Shown piece by piece: positions 1 through 7,737 of a stretch of DNA of 64,000 nucleotides. The first letter of the stretch is position 1; each line of letters opens with the position of its first letter. The notes below the pieces were generated by a model. That model saw only the letters and a list, made by a program, of their open reading frames with translations, was not told the origin of the DNA and searched no databases. Origin of the DNA: Methylobacterium sp. 77 (GTDB lineage Bacteria; Pseudomonadota; Alphaproteobacteria; Rhizobiales; Beijerinckiaceae); NCBI RefSeq assembly GCF_000372825.1, contig NZ_KB910516.1:4376511-4440510 (forward strand). Direction: 5' to 3'. The position numbers and the translations under genes were made by a program.

Positions 1-347
1 AGGCCGTCGACCGGCGCCTCGAACAGGCGGCGTCCACCCTCGGAGCCCGCCCGAGCGCGGTCTTCCTCACCGTCACCCTGCCGCTCGCCATGCCCGGCAT
101 CCTCGCCGGTGCGGTCCTGGCCTTCGCCAAGGCGATGGGCGAGTTCGGCGCCACCATCACCTTCGTCTCGAACATCCCCGGCGAGACCCAGACGCTGCCC
201 TCCGCGATCTACACGCTGACGCAGGTGCCGGGCGGGGAAGGCGGGGCGCTGCGCCTCACCCTGATCTCCGTGGCCCTGTCGATGACGGCCCTTCTCGTGT
301 CGGAACTGCTCGCCCGCCGCCTCGGTCGCCGGCTCGGTGCGGGGTGA
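1..347 (+). CDS. modB: Molybdate ABC transporter permease ModB (C-terminal part)
   Basis: This is the C-terminal 114 or so residues of an inner-membrane permease; the gene begins before the window and is read from base 3. The fragment opens with the cytoplasmic EAA loop (EQAASTLGARPS, then PLAMPGILAG), which docks on the ATPase in binding-protein-dependent importers, followed by hydrophobic segments and an Arg-rich cytoplasmic end. The ModB assignment rests mainly on the overlapping modC gene (GTGA overlap at 344-347). The protein would pass periplasmic molybdate to the cytoplasm for molybdenum cofactor synthesis. Tungstate or sulfate permeases have the same fold, but the ModC-type partner favours molybdate. 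Confidence 0.88.
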   Translation, partial: AVDRRLEQAASTLGARPSAVFLTVTLPLAMPGILAGAVLAFAKAMGEFGATITFVSNIPGETQTLPSAIYTLTQVPGGEGGALRLTLISVALSMTALLVSELLARRLGRRLGAG

Positions 348-1477
348 GGACGCCGATGCTCACGCCTCCCACCCTCGATATCGACGTCTCGCTCACGCGC
401 GGTGCCTTCCGCCTCGATGTCGGCTTCACCGCAGGCGCGGGCCTCACCGCCCTGTTCGGCCGTTCGGGCTCGGGCAAGACCACGATCATCGATCTCATCG
501 CCGGGCTGGCGCGCCCCGCATCCGGCCGCATCGTCGTCTCGGGCGAGACGCTCCTCGACACGGAGCGCGGCATCGCCGTCCCGGCCCATCGCCGGCGCAT
601 CGGCGTCGTGTTCCAGCAGGCGCGGCTGATGCCGCATCTCTCGGTGCGCCGAAATCTCGTCTACGGCCGTGCCTTCGCGCGCGACCGCCGGGACGGGATC
701 GGCTTCGACGGTGTGGTCGAGCTCCTGGGCATCGGCCATCTCCTCGAACGCCGGCCGGCCGGCCTTTCGGGCGGCGAGGCACAGCGGGTGGCGATCGGCC
801 GGGCCCTGCTCAGCCGGCCGCGGCTCCTGCTCATGGACGAGCCTCTCGCCGCCCTCGACGAGGCGCGCAAGGCCGAGATCCTCCCTTACATCGAGCGCCT
901 GCGCGACGAGGCGGGACTGCCCATCGTCTATGTCAGCCACGCGGTCTCGGAAGTGGCGCGGCTCGCGCGCACCATCGTCGTGCTGGAGGCCGGCCGCGTC
1001 GCCGCAATCGGTGATGCCGATATGGTGCTGCGGCGTACCGACCTCCTCGCCGCACAGGAGGCGGAGGCCGGCGCGATCCTCGACATGGTGGTGGTGGAGA
1101 ACGACGATTCTACCGGCCTGACGCGGCTGTCCGGCCGGGCCGGCCACCTCTCGGTTCCCCGCCTGACGCGCAGCATCGGCACCGCCGTGCGGGTCCGCGT
1201 GCCGGCGCGCGACGTCCTGATCGCCACGCAGCGGCCGGTGGGTTTGAGCGCGCGCAACCTGCTCGAAGGCCGCGTCGTCTCGATCCAGGCGCTCGGCGAG
1301 GCCGCCGCCATGGTCGAGATCGACTGCAACGGCGCCGTGCTCGCCGCCCGCCTGACCCGCGCCTCGGTCGACGACCTCGCCCTGGTGCCCGGCCGGGCCG
1401 TCTACGCCGTGGTGAAAAGCGTGGCCTTCGATCCCCAGGGCGTCGGAACGGTTCAGCCGGACGCGGTGGAGATCTGA
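344..1477 (+). CDS. modC: Molybdate ABC transporter ATP-binding protein ModC
   Basis: This 377-residue ATPase drives molybdate import. Visible motifs are Walker A GRSGSGKT (39-46), Q-loop VVFQQ (about 88-92), signature LSGGEAQR (141-148), Walker B LLLMDE (161-166) and the switch His199. After the ATPase domain a C-terminal region (about 300-370, from ARNLLEGRVVSI) fits the Mop/TOBE oxyanion-binding domain typical of ModC. The GTG start at 344 overlaps the modB stop (GTGA), implying translational coupling; an in-frame ATG at 356 is the alternative. The length is normal for ModC (about 350-380). No ModE-type operator can be judged because the operon start lies outside the window. Confidence 0.93.
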   Translation: MRTPMLTPPTLDIDVSLTRGAFRLDVGFTAGAGLTALFGRSGSGKTTIIDLIAGLARPASGRIVVSGETLLDTERGIAVPAHRRRIGVVFQQARLMPHLSVRRNLVYGRAFARDRRDGIGFDGVVELLGIGHLLERRPAGLSGGEAQRVAIGRALLSRPRLLLMDEPLAALDEARKAEILPYIERLRDEAGLPIVYVSHAVSEVARLARTIVVLEAGRVAAIGDADMVLRRTDLLAAQEAEAGAILDMVVVENDDSTGLTRLSGRAGHLSVPRLTRSIGTAVRVRVPARDVLIATQRPVGLSARNLLEGRVVSIQALGEAAAMVEIDCNGAVLAARLTRASVDDLALVPGRAVYAVVKSVAFDPQGVGTVQPDAVEI

Positions 1478-1635
1478 CCGCGCATCGACGGAACCGTTAA
1501 AAATCGACTCCTCGCCGTAGCGATGTCTTCAGCATCCCCGTGGGCAATGGTGGGGAACGGGGACATCTTAAGGACCGATTCACCGACGGCGTCGTTTCTG
1601 GTTGCATGCCACGACCAGATGAGGAGCGGCGTAAC

Positions 1636-2013
1636 ATGGCGATCTCACCACTCGGCGCCCTCCCACCGGTGCGCACCTCTCTGCCCGTCCAGAGCGCGAT
1701 CCAGCCGATTCAACCCGTCACCGCGCCGGCGCCCCTGGCCCCGGCGGTGAAGGTGGATATCCAGTCGGGCGACAGGCCTCTCGGAGGACGCGTCGCCAAG
1801 GCGGCGAACGAGGACAAGGCCGTCGAGCAGAACACCCAGCGGATACGGATCGATCAGGACACCAAGGCGGTGGTCTATCAGGTCGTCGACCCGAATTCGG
1901 GAGACGTAGTGGTCCAGTTGCCGGATGCCGTCGTGCTGAAGGCGCGTGCTTACGCCCAGGCCGCCGCCGCGAAGGCCGAGAAACCGGAGCAGCCTTTCGA
2001 GAAGACCGCCTGA
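1636..2013 (+). CDS. FlaG-like flagellar protein
   Basis: A 125-residue protein. The N-terminal half is Pro/Ala/Gln-rich and probably disordered. The C-terminal half has the pattern IDQDTKAVVYQVVDPNSG followed by VVQLPD, which resembles the FlaG family (a short beta region with a D-x-TG/K-x-VV-x-V-x-D-x-x-SG core). FlaG proteins are associated with flagellar filaments and filament length, but their mechanism is poorly defined. I chose the ATG at 1636 because GAGGAGCGG lies 6-15 bases upstream; the open frame extends back to 1540 without a better site. It converges on the first flagellin gene across a strong shared terminator, which supports a flagellar role. Confidence 0.6.
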   Translation: MAISPLGALPPVRTSLPVQSAIQPIQPVTAPAPLAPAVKVDIQSGDRPLGGRVAKAANEDKAVEQNTQRIRIDQDTKAVVYQVVDPNSGDVVVQLPDAVVLKARAYAQAAAAKAEKPEQPFEKTA

Positions 2014-2040
2014 AGCGACTTCTGACGGACCGAAAGCGAA

Positions 2041-2081
2041 CGAAACAAGGGCCGAAGCGGTGCGCTTCGGCCCTTGTTTCG
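2041..2081. terminator. Bidirectional intrinsic terminator
   Basis: A perfect 19-bp inverted repeat with a 3-base loop (GTG). The arms begin CGAAACAAGG and end CCTTGTTTCG, so the outer A/T part gives each strand a short U-rich tail. It sits between the convergent FlaG-like gene and the first flagellin, so it can stop transcription from both sides. Confidence 0.8.
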
Positions 2082-2101
2082 TGTCTGGCGGATCTTCTGA
2101 C

Positions 2102-3319
2102 TCAGCGGAGAAGCTGGAGCACGCCCTGCTGGGCCTGGTTCGCGAGCGAGAGGGCCGAGATACCGAGCGACTGGCGGGTGGTCAGAGCCTGTGAGTTCGC
2201 GGCTTCCTCGTTGAGATCGGCGTCGGTGAGGTTCGCCGAGCCGGTATCCAGCACGTTGATGATGTTCTTCGTGAAGTCCTGGCGGTTCTGGACGACCGAC
2301 AGGTTCGAGCCGAAGGTCGAGGCCTGGGAGCGAAGCGTGTCGGTTGCCGAACCCAGTTCCTTCGCCGTCGCCTTGATGTCGGCATCGAGGAGGAAGTTGC
2401 CGCGATTGGTCTGATTGGCCGCAGCGGCCGTGGCGGAGGTGCTGTTCAGCGAGGTCAGGTCGAGGCCGCTCGAGGTGGCGTCGACGCCCTGGACACTGAG
2501 GTTGGACGTGTCCTTCTCGTTGAACTGGATGTTCAGCTTGTTCGAGTCGTCGGCGCTGCTGAGCAGGTTGACGCCGTTGAAGCTGGCATCGCGTGCGAGC
2601 TGGTCGATCTGGGTCAGCAGGGCGTTGTACTGCTCCGAGAGGGCCTTGCGGCTCGATACGCCGATCACGGCCAGGTCGGCGCTTTGCTTCACGTTCTTGT
2701 CGAGGCCGGTTCCGTAATAGTCGGTGCCGGCGCTATCCGCGGTACCGGCCGAGAAGCCCAGAGCGGTCTGGTCGGTGGAGGCCTGGAATTCGATGTCGGA
2801 GGCCGCGTTGAGCACCAGCTTGGTGCCGGTGGTGTCCTTCGAGAAGATCGACGAACCGGCAGCGGTGTTCAGGGTGGCGATGGCGGTGTCGATCGACGCG
2901 CTTGTCGCGATGGTGGCGGTCTTCTCGGCGCCGTTGACGTAGAACGTCACGGCCGTTGCTGCCGACGTCGAAGCGGCGAAAGCCGTCGAGGCGGTGCCGC
3001 TGGTGTTGAGCTGGGTCGCGAGCGCCTGAGAGGTCAGCGACTTGGCCTGGTCGACGAGCTTCTGGATCGAGGTGATGCCCTGGTTGGCAGCCTGAATGGT
3101 CTGGATGCCGTTCGAGATACCGTCGAGGAGGCCGCCGAGATCGCCCGAGCGGGAGTTCAGGGACTGCGCCGTGAAGAAGTTGACCGGGTTGTCCAGCGCC
3201 GAAGAGACCTTCTTGCCGGTGGCGAGACGGTTCTGGGTGAGAGCCGTCAGGGCCGACGTATCCTGCAGCGAGAGCAGGTTCTGGCGCGTAGCTGCGGAAA
3301 GGGTAACGTCGGTTGCCAT
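2102..3319 (-). CDS. fliC: Flagellin (first copy)
   Basis: This 405-residue flagellin is the subunit of the helical flagellar filament and is exported by the flagellar type III system. The N-terminal helical domain (about 1-140) carries the usual flagellin core (NRLATGKKVSSALDNP and DLGGLLDGISNGIQTIQAA). The C-terminal helical domain (about 320-405) ends in SALSLANQAQQGVLQLLR. Between them is a Thr/Ser/Ala-rich variable region that would be surface exposed. It is nearly identical to the flagellin at 3472-4689, with the same length, so the two arose by tandem duplication. The ATG at 3319 has only a weak ribosome site, consistent with post-transcriptional control of flagellin by FlbT/FlaF, encoded nearby. 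Confidence 0.95.
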   Translation of the reverse strand: MATDVTLSAATRQNLLSLQDTSALTALTQNRLATGKKVSSALDNPVNFFTAQSLNSRSGDLGGLLDGISNGIQTIQAANQGITSIQKLVDQAKSLTSQALATQLNTSGTASTAFAASTSAATAVTFYVNGAEKTATIATSASIDTAIATLNTAAGSSIFSKDTTGTKLVLNAASDIEFQASTDQTALGFSAGTADSAGTDYYGTGLDKNVKQSADLAVIGVSSRKALSEQYNALLTQIDQLARDASFNGVNLLSSADDSNKLNIQFNEKDTSNLSVQGVDATSSGLDLTSLNSTSATAAAANQTNRGNFLLDADIKATAKELGSATDTLRSQASTFGSNLSVVQNRQDFTKNIINVLDTGSANLTDADLNEEAANSQALTTRQSLGISALSLANQAQQGVLQLLR

Positions 3320-3403
3320 GGATCAGATCCATCTGATTGACAGTGAGAGTTAACGTTAATCAATCATGTCTCCGTTTCCGCTTAGTTAACGTAAGCACAA
3401 AAA

Positions 3404-3433
3404 GAGACGGCCGGGCTTTCGCCCGACCGTCTC
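3404..3433 (-). terminator. Terminator of the second flagellin
   Basis: A 13-bp stem (GAGACGGCCGGGC against GCCCGACCGTCTC, one C/A mismatch) with a 4-base loop. Read on the minus strand it is followed by a run of T (bases 3403 down to about 3398), the classic arrangement of an intrinsic terminator. It lies just beyond the stop of the flagellin at 3472-4689 and separates that transcription unit from the downstream flagellin copy. Confidence 0.75.
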
Positions 3434-3471
3434 CTTTTGGATGGTTCTCGCGTTCTTGGTCGTCGGGCGGA

Positions 3472-4689
3472 TCAGCGGAGGAGCTGAAGGACGCCCTGCT
3501 GAGCCTGGTTCGCGAGCGAGAGCGCCGAGATACCGAGCGACTGACGGGTGGTCAGGGCCTGGGAGTTCGCGGCTTCCTCGTTGAGGTCGGCGTCGGTGAG
3601 GTTGGCGGCGCCGGTATCGAGGACGTTGATCAGGTTCTTCGAGAAGTCCTGACGGTTCTGCACCACCGACAGGTTCGAACCGAAGGTCGAGGCCTTGGAG
3701 CGAAGCGCGTCGGTTGCCGCACCCAGGTCCTTTGCCGTGGCCTTGATGTCGGCGTCGAGGAGGAAGCTGCCGCGGTTGGTCTGGTTGGCCGCAGCGGCCG
3801 TGGTCGAGGTGCCCGTTAGCGCCGAGAGACCGAGACCGCTGGAGGTGACGTCCACGCCCTGCACGTCGAGGCTCGAAGTGCCCTTCTCGTTGAACTGGAT
3901 GTTCAGCTTGTTGGTGTCTTCCTTGCTGCTGAGCAGGTTGACGCCGTTGAAGCTGGCATCTCGCGCGAGCTGATCGATCTGGGTCAGCAGGGCGTTGTAC
4001 TGCTCCGAGAGGGCCTTGCGGCTCTCTACGCCGGTCGTGACCAGGTCGGCGCTCTGCTTCACGTTCTTGTCGAGGCCGGTTCCGTAATAGTCGGTGCCGG
4101 CGCTATCCGCGGTACCAGCCGAGAAGCCCAGAGCGGTCTGGTCGGTAGAGGCCTGGAATTCGATGTCGGAGGAGGCATTGAGCACCAGCTTCGTGCCGGT
4201 GGTGTCTTTCGAGAAGACCGATGATCCTGCAGCGGTGTTCAAGGTGGCGATGGCAGCGTCGATCGTCGCGCTCGTAGCGATAGAGGCGGTCTTCTCGGCG
4301 CCGTTGACGTAGAACGTCACGGCCGTTGCGGCCGACGTCGAAGCGGCGAAAGCCGTCGAGGCGGTCCCGGTCGTGGTGATCTGCGTGGCGAGCGCCTGGG
4401 AGGTGATCGATTTCGCCTGATCAGCCAGCTTCTGGATCGAGGTGAGGCCCGTATTGGCAGCCTGAATGGTCTGAATGCCGTTCGAGATACCGTCGAGGAG
4501 GCCGCCGAGATCGCCGGAGCGGGACGTCAGGGACTGCGAGGTGAAGAAGTTGACAGGGTTGTCCAGGGCCGACGAAACCTTCTTGCCGGTGGCAAGGCGG
4601 TTCTGGGTGTTGGAGGTCAGCGCCGAGGTGTTCTGCAGCGAGAGCAGGTTCTGGCGGGTAGCGGCGGAAAGGGTAACCGAAGAAGACAT
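3472..4689 (-). CDS. fliC: Flagellin (second copy)
   Basis: A 405-residue flagellin, paralogous and collinear with the copy at 2102-3319. Most differences are conservative and sit at the extreme N-terminus, around residues 85-130 and at about 240-330; stretches such as the central TDYYGTGLDKNVKQSADL are identical in both. Domain layout is the same: N-terminal helices, a variable Thr/Ala-rich centre and C-terminal helices. It has its own 346-base upstream region and its own terminator, so it appears to be transcribed separately. An AGGAGG sits about 30 bases before the ATG, too far to be the normal ribosome site, and the proximal region offers only GGATCAGG. This 5' leader is a plausible FlbT target, which is inference. 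Confidence 0.95.
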   Translation of the reverse strand: MSSSVTLSAATRQNLLSLQNTSALTSNTQNRLATGKKVSSALDNPVNFFTSQSLTSRSGDLGGLLDGISNGIQTIQAANTGLTSIQKLADQAKSITSQALATQITTTGTASTAFAASTSAATAVTFYVNGAEKTASIATSATIDAAIATLNTAAGSSVFSKDTTGTKLVLNASSDIEFQASTDQTALGFSAGTADSAGTDYYGTGLDKNVKQSADLVTTGVESRKALSEQYNALLTQIDQLARDASFNGVNLLSSKEDTNKLNIQFNEKGTSSLDVQGVDVTSSGLGLSALTGTSTTAAAANQTNRGSFLLDADIKATAKDLGAATDALRSKASTFGSNLSVVQNRQDFSKNLINVLDTGAANLTDADLNEEAANSQALTTRQSLGISALSLANQAQQGVLQLLR

Positions 4690-5035
4690 GATGCCTGATC
4701 CATTCTGATCGTTGTGCCTCCTTTTTGGAGACGAGCCCAGTAGTCCCCCAGCGCCTTTCGAAGGACTTAAAACGACCAGTTGGATTCGAGCTTGTCGGTG
4801 TTGAGCGGTATCGTGGTAAACACTTGGTTTATAGGCTCGTCGGCGCCGACTAGAACTAATCGTTCGTTAAGCGGCGGTGCCTAGATTGCCGGGACCGACG
4901 GGCGATCGTCGGCGCGAGCCGGCCGGGCTGGACATCGTCTCAGCGGTCATGGCGTAAGGAGCCGCGCCGCATACGCCGTTGTCCTCAGGGCAGCATTCGC
5001 CCGATCACGTCGCTGCGCAGTGAAGGTGACACGCC
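4690..5035. other. Divergent intergenic region, flagellin and flbT
   Basis: 346 bases without a gene, between the second flagellin (minus) and flbT (plus). It must hold the flagellin promoter and 5' leader and the flbT promoter. It is more A/T-rich around 4760-4880 than its surroundings. I looked for a sigma-54 site (TGGCAC-N5-TTGC) and for CtrA sites (TTAA-N7-TTAA) and saw no convincing match to either. Confidence 0.5.
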
Positions 5036-5440
5036 ATGCCCCTCAAGATCGAGCTCAAGCCGGGCGAACGTCTGATCATCGGCAACGCCGCGATCCGCAA
5101 CGGTCCGCGCCGGGCGAGCTTCATCATCGAGACGAACACGAAATTCCTGCGCGAGTCCGAGATCATCACGCAGAGCGACGCGGACACTCCCTGCAAGCAG
5201 CTCTACTTCGCGCTCACGGTGATCTATCTGGCCGACGATCCGCGCCAAGCCGAAGAAGCCTTCGTCGCCCAGGCCAGCGAGGTCATGAACGCGGTGCCGA
5301 GCATGATTCCCTTCATCCGCGACATTCACGCCTTCATCGAGGCCGGCGAGCACTACAAGGCGCTCAAGCGCGGCCGGGACCTCGTTCAATACGAACAGGC
5401 CCTGGCTGACAGGCTGAAGGGAATAGAGCCGGCGGTCTAA
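5036..5440 (+). CDS. flbT: Flagellin biosynthesis repressor FlbT
   Basis: This 134-residue protein is close to the family length and shows its recognisable features: an N-terminal LKPGERLIIGNA segment, ITQSDADTPCKQLYFALTVIYL and a helical C-terminus. In Caulobacter and rhizobia FlbT binds the 5' leader of flagellin mRNA and controls its translation and stability together with FlaF. The two flagellin genes directly upstream on the opposite strand are the obvious targets. The ATG at 5036 is preceded by GTGAAGGTGACACGCC. FlaF is encoded convergently 62 bases downstream. Confidence 0.95.
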   Translation: MPLKIELKPGERLIIGNAAIRNGPRRASFIIETNTKFLRESEIITQSDADTPCKQLYFALTVIYLADDPRQAEEAFVAQASEVMNAVPSMIPFIRDIHAFIEAGEHYKALKRGRDLVQYEQALADRLKGIEPAV

Positions 5441-5501
5441 GCCGATCGTCGCGTCGGCCGGGTCCGCGGAGCGGCCGGTGGCCGGCGCCCGGTCCTGTGG
5501 T

Positions 5502-5861
5502 TCAGGTCCGCAGGCCGGCGGCGAGTTGGTGATTGATGTTGATCAGGGCGGAGAGCTTTTCGGCTTTCGGCTCGATCATGGTGTCGATGATGCGCTTGAA
5601 CACGAAGGCCGAGAGCTGGGCGATGTTCGTCTTGATCTGGTCCGGCAGCGGGCTCTCCGGCGCGGTCGCGGCACCGGCAATGAGGGTCCAGACCTTCTGG
5701 TTGAAGTTCAGGGCCTCGTTCAGCGTCGGGCTCTGATTCGCCCAATCGGACTGGATAAGCTGGAGCCGGCCTGCCGCCTTGATGAGGACGGCCGCTTCGG
5801 CCTCCCGGGGCGTCAGCGCGGTCTGCGAGACACGCGCATAGGCATTGGCTCCATAGGACAT
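5502..5861 (-). CDS. flaF: Flagellar biosynthesis regulator FlaF
   Basis: A 119-residue FlaF protein. The family pattern is visible from the start: YGANAYARV, then a long mostly helical body with LNEALNFNQKVWTLI and LSALININHQLAAGL near the end. FlaF is needed for flagellin synthesis or assembly and acts with FlbT. I chose the ATG at 5861 because AGAAGGA lies about 7 bases upstream and the family begins at this methionine; an upstream in-frame ATG at 5888 lacks support. It faces flbT convergently, whereas in many relatives flaF and flbT are in the same operon. Confidence 0.9.
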   Translation of the reverse strand: MSYGANAYARVSQTALTPREAEAAVLIKAAGRLQLIQSDWANQSPTLNEALNFNQKVWTLIAGAATAPESPLPDQIKTNIAQLSAFVFKRIIDTMIEPKAEKLSALININHQLAAGLRT

Positions 5862-6159
5862 GGCCGATCCTTCTCGAGGTGCGACCATTCCGAGTCGGGC
5901 CGCCGGGAGCGGACCCTAGACGGACCAATGTTAAAACAACGTAATGGTCGCTGCCGCCGTAATCATGCCGATAAGCTGGCGGAGGACGTGACGGGGAGCG
6001 GCCTGCTCCATCGACCAGCCGGGATCATCCAGAGCCGATGACGTGCGCCGTGGGCGAAGGGAGAGGGCCGTCCGACCCGTGCAACGCATCCGTGAGGTTT
6101 TGCGGTCATGCTGTGTTCGCGCAGTCCCACGCCGTGGGCGGGCATGACTCGTCACTGAC

Positions 6160-6414
6160 ATGATGAATTTTCTACTCGGTACGCTCGCCGGAGGGCTCAT
6201 CGCTGGGATCGTCACCATCGCCGCCGTCCGTCAGCCGGAGGTGCAGGCGAAGCTGGGGCTCTATCCGGTCTCGTCGGCGCTGCTGCTACCGGCCGCTCCG
6301 CCGCGTATCGAAGCACCGTGTACCTTGGGTGGCGCTCGCCCGCAGGACGAACAGAGCGTCGGCCGGATGGATATGTTGTTCTCGAAACGTCGTTTCTGGT
6401 TCGTCGCCCCCTGA
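6160..6414 (+). CDS. Small membrane-anchored protein, unknown
   Basis: An 84-residue protein I do not recognise. The N-terminus (NFLLGTLAGGLIAGIVTIAAV, positions 3-23) is one clear membrane segment, followed by a Pro/Ala-rich stretch and an Arg-rich end. Two adjacent ATG codons (6160, 6163) could start it; there is no strong ribosome site. It stands alone between flaF and another small gene. I rate it as probably real because of the compact membrane segment and GC-rich third positions, but the C-terminal part has no visible family features. Confidence 0.45.
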   Translation: MMNFLLGTLAGGLIAGIVTIAAVRQPEVQAKLGLYPVSSALLLPAAPPRIEAPCTLGGARPQDEQSVGRMDMLFSKRRFWFVAP

Positions 6415-6425
6415 GGCGACGATGG

Positions 6426-6581
6426 TCAGAGGCTGCTGAGCAGGAACATCACCATGGTCGTGGCGACGGTGGTGGAGAGAAAGCCGCACAAGGCCGCCGC
6501 GAAGGAGGGGCCGGTGGCAGACAAGAGCGTGGCCTGGGACGAGAGCAGGGCCAGGTCGCTGTGCTGAGCGGAGGCGTTCAT
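6426..6581 (-). CDS. Small hydrophobic protein, 51 aa
   Basis: A short gene starting at the ATG at 6581, preceded by GGGAGA with about 9 bases of spacing. The 51-residue product has a Ser/Ala-rich N-terminus and a C-terminal hydrophobic segment (about 28-50, ending TTVATTMVMFLLSSL), so it is probably a single-pass membrane peptide. I recognise no family. The open frame continues upstream to 6695, but that part looks like non-coding sequence. It converges on the 84-residue protein only 11 bases away. Confidence 0.45.
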   Translation of the reverse strand: MNASAQHSDLALLSSQATLLSATGPSFAAALCGFLSTTVATTMVMFLLSSL

Positions 6582-6769
6582 CGACAAAATCTCCCGACGG
6601 ATCAGTGGCCGTCGTTCCAGATGAGCAGTGACGTGAGATCGAAGACGTGGCTGTGCGTCGCCGCACGGAATCAGTGCCTGCGGAGCGTTCCGCATGCAGT
6701 CGGACAGTTCAGAGCTTCGGTCTCAAATGATCGCCTCGAGACAGGAAGCGCGAAATCCAGGTTCGGGCG

Positions 6770-7084
6770 TCAGTCGCAGCGGTTGACCGCTTTCGCGGCG
6801 CGGAGCGCGCGGCTTTCACTGCGCAAGTCGATGGCGACGATGCCAGCGCCGCAATCCTCGAACGCATCCTTGGCTTCGTCGTAGCGGTCCCCGACCTCGT
6901 CGAGCGTATCGCAGACCCGGTCATGGTTGCCGAGCCGCGCTTCCTCGCGGGCCTGGAAGCGGAGGGCCGTGGCCTCCTCGACCTTCCTCTCCCCCTTGAG
7001 ACAGGACGGTGCCGCCAGGGCGGGGGCGATCGTGCACAGCGCGAAGCCGAGGGCGGCGATGGGCGTTGCAAGAGCGAGGCGCAT
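6770..7084 (-). CDS. Secreted Cys-containing hypothetical protein
   Basis: A 104-residue protein with a clear signal peptide (hydrophobic residues 3-23, cleavage after ALA, about residue 24). The mature part of about 80 residues is strongly charged and helical, rich in Arg/Glu/Asp, and has four cysteines (PSCLKGE, RVCDT, EDCGAG, NRCD), which could form two disulfides in the periplasm. I do not recognise the family. It lies just downstream of the phosphoesterase gene on the same strand and could belong to that transcription unit. Confidence 0.65.
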   Translation of the reverse strand: MRLALATPIAALGFALCTIAPALAAPSCLKGERKVEEATALRFQAREEARLGNHDRVCDTLDEVGDRYDEAKDAFEDCGAGIVAIDLRSESRALRAAKAVNRCD

Positions 7085-7186
7085 GGAAATTCCGATTCCG
7101 CGTGTCGAGAAGGTCGGTCCGTCCGTCTTTCAAGATCAGCGCCGGCGGTGATCAATCATCGTCGGTCTGCGGTTCAAACGGCGAAC

Positions 7187-7711
7187 TCACGGCGAAGGTT
7201 CCGCAGGTTTATTGCGCCTGCGAGAGACCAGAATCTCGGCGAGGCGAACCGGCGCGCAGGCATGCACGTCGACGCCGACATCGTATTGACGCGGGATCGG
7301 GGCGAGCTTGCCATGGGAATGGCCGTGCAGGTCGAGCGCCCCGCGACCCATGCCGTTCCAGGTCCGGAAGGCGTAATGGCACAGGACGAGCCGCCGGCCT
7401 TCGACCTCGATCTCGGCGTAATGGCCGACCGAGGCCCAATCCCGCAGCGCCAGCGTGCCGGGTCCATCGTTGTTGCCGACGATGAGGTGCTTGACGCCGT
7501 TGAGTGCGCCGACGATCTGCGCGATCCGCTCGTCCGTAGGGCCGAGCGCCACGTCGCCGAGATGCCAGACGGTGTCGTCGGGAGCGACCCTCTCGTTCCA
7601 GTTCGCGATCAGGCCGGCATCGTGGGCCGCGAGGTCCGGATAGGGACGCCGATCGATGTTCAGCGCACGCCTGTCGCCGAAATGCGTGTCGCTGGTGAAC
7701 CAGACCGCCAT
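7187..7711 (-). CDS. Metallophosphoesterase
   Basis: A 174-residue calcineurin-like phosphoesterase. The dinuclear metal-site motifs are intact and in order: DTH (8-10), GD (52-53), GNND (79-82), His112 and GHSHG (130-134). It is small and cytoplasmic, with no signal peptide. This compact class includes enzymes acting on small phosphodiesters or phosphoesters, but the substrate cannot be read from the sequence. It follows tonB on the same strand after 26 bases and may be the last or second-last gene of the exbB-exbD-tonB operon; the functional link is unclear. Confidence 0.85.
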   Translation of the reverse strand: MAVWFTSDTHFGDRRALNIDRRPYPDLAAHDAGLIANWNERVAPDDTVWHLGDVALGPTDERIAQIVGALNGVKHLIVGNNDGPGTLALRDWASVGHYAEIEVEGRRLVLCHYAFRTWNGMGRGALDLHGHSHGKLAPIPRQYDVGVDVHACAPVRLAEILVSRRRNKPAEPSP

Positions 7712-7737
7712 CCTTCACTTAAGCCGAGCCGACCGGC

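Noticed and set aside
209..1147. Long open frames antisense to modC and to many other genes (for example 209-1147, 22933-25041, 25915-28134)
   Set aside because: GC-rich coding sequence opens frames on the other strand; these have no family motifs, Arg/Pro/Ala-rich composition and lie opposite well-supported genes.
5925..5950. CtrA-like site upstream of flaF
   Set aside because: TTAA and a second half-site are present, but the spacing or the second half does not match TTAA-N7-TTAA.
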